9,683 nt of DNA from Candidatus Kuenenia stuttgartensis (GTDB taxonomy: Bacteria > Planctomycetota > UBA1135 > UBA2386), in NCBI GenBank assembly GCA_945861365.1, contig CAMAUH010000127.1, positions 1 to 9,683 on the forward strand. Direction: 5' to 3'. The position numbers and the translations under genes were made by a program. The notes under the pieces are model-generated. The model saw nothing but the letters and a program-made list of their open reading frames with translations, was not told where the DNA came from and did not search any database. Shown here piece by piece: positions 7,550 to 9,683 of this stretch (positions are counted from its first letter, which is position 1; each line of letters starts with the position of its first letter).

Positions 7550-7561
7550 GGATCGCGATCC
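7550..7561. repeat. 12-bp perfect palindrome upstream of htpG
   Basis: GGATCGCGATCC is perfectly self-complementary and ends 26 bases upstream of the htpG start codon, within its probable 5' leader. It could be an operator or simply a by-product of GC-rich composition; the inner GATCGCGATC also occurs by chance inside the lectin gene near 3593. Confidence 0.5.
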
Positions 7562-7578
7562 CGAGGGGCGGGCGCAAG

Positions 7579-7615
7579 GCGCCTTCGCAACGGCGGGAAC
7601 GTCGGGCGAAGGCGC
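7579..7615. repeat. 10-bp perfect inverted repeat in the htpG upstream region
   Basis: GCGCCTTCGC (7579-7588) and GCGAAGGCGC (7606-7615) are exact reverse complements separated by 17 bases. The left arm also overlaps a local palindrome AAGGCGCCTT (7576-7585). The element lies 56-92 bases upstream of the htpG start. It could be a repressor operator for a heat-shock gene or, if transcribed, an RNA hairpin in the leader. It does not match CIRCE (TTAGCACTC-N9-GAGTGCTAA). Confidence 0.55.
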
Positions 7616-7700
7616 GATCGGTGGTGATGGGGTCGGGAGATGGCAGTGTGGTGCGTGGTGCCGCGTTTCGCCGCCGCGAATCCCGAATCGCCGATCGCGC
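7612..7700. repeat. Second 10-bp inverted repeat in the divergent region
   Basis: GCGCGATCGG (7612-7621) and CCGATCGCGC (7691-7700) are exact reverse complements 69 bases apart. The left arm shares four bases with the right arm of the neighbouring repeat at 7606-7615. The sequence is GC-rich and GATCG-containing words are common here, so the significance is uncertain. Confidence 0.35.
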
Positions 7701-7708
7701 AGCGTCAA
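7680..7708 (-). promoter_or_regulatory. Weak promoter candidate reading towards htpG
   Basis: Read on the minus strand, TTGACG (7708-7703) matches five of six -35 positions. After 17 bases, CGGGAT (7685-7680) is a poor -10. The pair falls in the least GC-rich part of the divergent region, next to the direct repeat CGAATCC-CGAATCG (7677-7690). If used, the htpG leader would be about 150 bases and would include the inverted repeats at 7550-7615. Confidence 0.2.
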
Positions 7709-7725
7709 TTCGCCGTCGGTGTCCC

Positions 7726-7753
7726 TTGGAGCAGCCCGCGCGCGGAGTAGCCT
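7726..7753 (+). promoter_or_regulatory. Weak promoter candidate for the gene at 7806
   Basis: TTGGAG (7726-7731) and TAGCCT (7748-7753) are 16 bases apart, and the second lies 52 bases before ATG 7806. Each matches the sigma-70 consensus at only three positions. The arrangement is like the candidate in front of the lectin gene (a TAG-containing -10 after a 16-base spacer, followed by a C-rich stretch ending CTCCG), which is the main reason for listing it. Confidence 0.2.
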
Positions 7754-7805
7754 CCTCCGTCTGCCCACTCTCGATCTGGAGAGTCCCTTTCCTCGTAGTT
7801 CAACC

Positions 7806-9632
7806 ATGCAAGCATTCCGCTCCCTTTCACGCGCCGCGCTCGTCGCTGCCGCGTGCGCTATCTCCCTCCAGGCCCAGTGCCTCGACAGCAACACCGGCGC
7901 CAGCATCGGCGGCGGTGACGACATCGTGCTGCCCGCGCAGACGCTGCCGTTCGCGTTCCCGTTCAACGGCAACACCTACACGACGATCCACCCGTGCACG
8001 AACGGCTTCGTGTACCTGAGCAACGGCACCACGACCGGTGGCGCGCTGTGCTGCACCGGCAACACGACGGCGCTCGCCGCGGCTACCTCGCCGATGATCG
8101 CCCCGTTCTGGACCGACCTGAACATGGTCGTCGCCAGCGGCGGCGCGGTGAAGGTCAGCTCGACGGCCAGCAAGGTCGTCGTCACGTGGGAGAACGCGAT
8201 CGAGTATTCGACCGCGGCCACGCTGCAGTTCTCGGTGCAGCTGTGGATGTCGCCGGCGGGTGACTTCACGTTCGTCTACGACTCGCGCGTGCAGAACCGC
8301 CGCCCGAGCACGATCCTCGTCGGCATGTCGCCGGGCGCGGGTGCGACGATCCCGGCCGCGACCAACTTCTCCACGGTCGGCATCGGCGCGACCAACACGA
8401 ACTTCCAGCTCTTCACGACGCTGGGCGCCATCAGCCTGTCGGGTGCCAAGGTCGACTTCCTGCCGACCGCGCCTGGCTTTGTCTGGAACCCGGGCAACTG
8501 CGCGGCGACGCACACGAACTACGGCACGGGCTGCTACAGCATCCCGGCCACCTGCGGCTACCAGTCCTTCGCGGACGCGGTCGCGGCCCAGGCGGGCCTG
8601 CAGGGCAACGCGATGCTGCTGGCCCCGAGTGGCAGCGGCTACCTCGCCAGCTGGCTGCCCGGCGCCGGCGCGGCTCTCTACGTCGCCCCGACGGTTGCCG
8701 CGACCTCGCTCGCGACCAACGACGACGGTGACGACGTGTTCACGCCGACCACCGGCTTCCCGACCCCGGGCGGCATCGCCAGCCAGCTGACGATCTCGCA
8801 CAACGGCATCGTGACGCTCGGCGGTGTGGGCAACAACTCGCTCGACTACACCCCGACCGGCCCCGAGCTGGCCGGCGCGCTGAACAACGCCGCCGCGTTC
8901 TACGTCGGCTGGCACGACTGGTATGACGCGGAAGCCACCAGCACCGGCCGCATCAAGACCGAGGAAGTCGGCAGCGTGATCTACATCACGTGGGACAACG
9001 TCGACAACTACCCGACCGGCGTGTTGAACCCCGGCACGATGCAGATCCAGCTGGATCGCTCGAGCGGCGTCGTGACCTACGTCTGGACCGCCATCGACCC
9101 GTCGACGGCCTCGACGTTCGGCACCGCCTACCTCGTCGGCTTCCGCGGCGCGGGCCCCGTGGCCGACCCGGGCTCGGTCAACTTCGCGACGGCTCTGCCG
9201 GCGAGCTACACGCAGGTCCCGGTGCAGCCGCTCGCGCTCGGCGCGGCGCCGGCGCCGATCTCGACCCCGTCGACTGGCTCGGTCGTCACCTACACGACCA
9301 GCAACATCCCTGAGCTCACCCCGGGCTCGGGTCTCTACGTCGCGCTGAGCATCATCAGCCTCGGCCAGGTCCCGGCCCCGGGCCTCGACCTCAGCTTCAT
9401 CGGCGCGCCGGGCTGCGCCGCGCTCGTGCAGTCGCTCGACTTCACGCAGTCGATGGTCGGCCTCACCAGCAGCCAGACGGTCACGCTGACGATCCCGGCC
9501 GGTGTCCCCGCGGGCACGTTCCTCTACAGCCAGTCGGCCGCGCTGATCACCCCGAACAGCCTGCCGAACGGCCAGAACGCGTTCGGTCTGACGACCAGCA
9601 ACGGCGTCGCCAGCCGCATCGACGTGCAGTGA
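7806..9632 (+). CDS. Secreted protein with duplicated beta-domain; function unknown
   Basis: A 608-residue exported protein that I cannot assign to a characterised family. A signal peptide (MQAFRSLSRAALVAAACAISLQA, then QC) is followed by two similar regions, ~38-190 and ~306-462. Each runs from a GDD(I/V) start through a (T/S)xNGxVxL strand, an aromatic (FW/GW)xD segment, a V(V/I)(V/I)TW(E/D)N strand, a (V/I)QL strand, a (F/V)xYV(Y/W) strand and an (L/Y)LVG(M/F) strand to an xNF(S/A)T close. The order of strands recalls nidogen-like or related extracellular beta domains (tentative). A Cys-containing linker (NCAATHTNYGTGCYSIPATCGY) joins them. Residues ~491-608 form a third domain resembling residues 281-408 of the lectin-like protein encoded at 3213-4925. 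Composition is rich in Gly, Ala, Ser, Thr and Asn, as expected for a surface protein. ATG 7806 is chosen because it opens the signal peptide. It is transcribed away from htpG and is probably monocistronic here. Confidence 0.8.
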   Translation: MQAFRSLSRAALVAAACAISLQAQCLDSNTGASIGGGDDIVLPAQTLPFAFPFNGNTYTTIHPCTNGFVYLSNGTTTGGALCCTGNTTALAAATSPMIAPFWTDLNMVVASGGAVKVSSTASKVVVTWENAIEYSTAATLQFSVQLWMSPAGDFTFVYDSRVQNRRPSTILVGMSPGAGATIPAATNFSTVGIGATNTNFQLFTTLGAISLSGAKVDFLPTAPGFVWNPGNCAATHTNYGTGCYSIPATCGYQSFADAVAAQAGLQGNAMLLAPSGSGYLASWLPGAGAALYVAPTVAATSLATNDDGDDVFTPTTGFPTPGGIASQLTISHNGIVTLGGVGNNSLDYTPTGPELAGALNNAAAFYVGWHDWYDAEATSTGRIKTEEVGSVIYITWDNVDNYPTGVLNPGTMQIQLDRSSGVVTYVWTAIDPSTASTFGTAYLVGFRGAGPVADPGSVNFATALPASYTQVPVQPLALGAAPAPISTPSTGSVVTYTTSNIPELTPGSGLYVALSIISLGQVPAPGLDLSFIGAPGCAALVQSLDFTQSMVGLTSSQTVTLTIPAGVPAGTFLYSQSAALITPNSLPNGQNAFGLTTSNGVASRIDVQ

Positions 9633-9639
9633 TGCACGA

Positions 9640-9663
9640 CTGACGCGGCCTGCGCCGGGTCAG
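9640..9663 (+). terminator. Hairpin after the duplicated-domain gene
   Basis: CTGACGCGGC (9640-9649), a CTGC loop (9650-9653) and GCCGGGTCAG (9654-9663) form a 10-bp GC-rich stem with a single G-G mismatch, seven bases past the stop codon. No T-run follows, so it is a terminator-like hairpin or transcript-end stabiliser rather than a textbook intrinsic terminator. Confidence 0.5.
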
Positions 9664-9683
9664 CACGCGAGCCCGTCGCTCCC

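Noticed and set aside
5715..7805. A very long plus-strand open frame opposite htpG, continuous with the frame of the gene at 7806
   Set aside because: htpG on the minus strand is unmistakable over this stretch, and the antisense translation is a low-complexity Leu/Arg/Val/Ala product typical of GC-rich antisense frames. The real plus-strand gene begins at the signal peptide at 7806.
7524..7805. CIRCE element or sigma-32 type promoter upstream of htpG
   Set aside because: No TTAGCACTC/GAGTGCTAA arms are present. A minus-strand CCCCATCA resembles a sigma-32 -10 box, but no CTTGAA-like -35 box lies at the right distance.
1..9683. CRISPR array, transposase, integrase, tRNA or rRNA genes, or a defence system
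   Set aside because: No regularly spaced repeats, transposase or nuclease motifs, terminal repeats or RNA-gene signatures were found on either strand.

Overview
This is a GC-rich bacterial window with short intergenic gaps, GTG starts and few recognisable Shine-Dalgarno sites. Three large genes encode secreted proteins: a PhoD-like phosphatase with an unusual C-terminal extension, an L-type lectin with IPT/TIG domains, and a protein with two copies of a beta-rich domain. All three carry a signal peptide ending in L-x-A-Q. This style of secretome suggests a planctomycete (Planctomycetota). That assignment is inference from protein style and composition; no rRNA or other phylogenetic marker is present apart from HtpG.

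Layout. Positions 31-943 (+) hold a small ribbon-helix-helix antitoxin-like gene with no recognisable toxin, followed by a family 6 hypoxanthine-DNA glycosylase. A 31-codon frame links the two by 4-base overlaps at both ends. Positions 931-3144 (+) encode the secreted PhoD-like phosphatase, whose last ~310 residues are a separate, helix-rich region with different codon use. Positions 3213-4925 (+) encode the secreted lectin-like protein. It converges on a minus-strand pair, htpG (7523 to 5628) followed by a nitroreductase (5586 to 4936). Only 10 bases separate the convergent stop codons, and a small hairpin sits there. A 282-base divergent region (7524-7805) separates htpG from the last gene and is rich in inverted repeats. 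Positions 7806-9632 (+) encode a 608-residue secreted protein with an internal duplication and a C-terminal domain that appears to be shared with the lectin gene product. A hairpin follows it.

How the genes relate. The glycosylase removes deaminated adenine from DNA, and HtpG and the nitroreductase serve protein folding and redox/xenobiotic handling, so these are housekeeping or stress functions. The three secreted proteins look like cell-surface or extracellular factors for phosphate release and carbohydrate or surface binding. No defence island, CRISPR array, mobile element or RNA gene was seen. The most interesting points are the phosphatase fusion, the beta-domain shared by the two secreted proteins, the toxin-less antitoxin with its coupled mini-ORF, and the repeats upstream of htpG.
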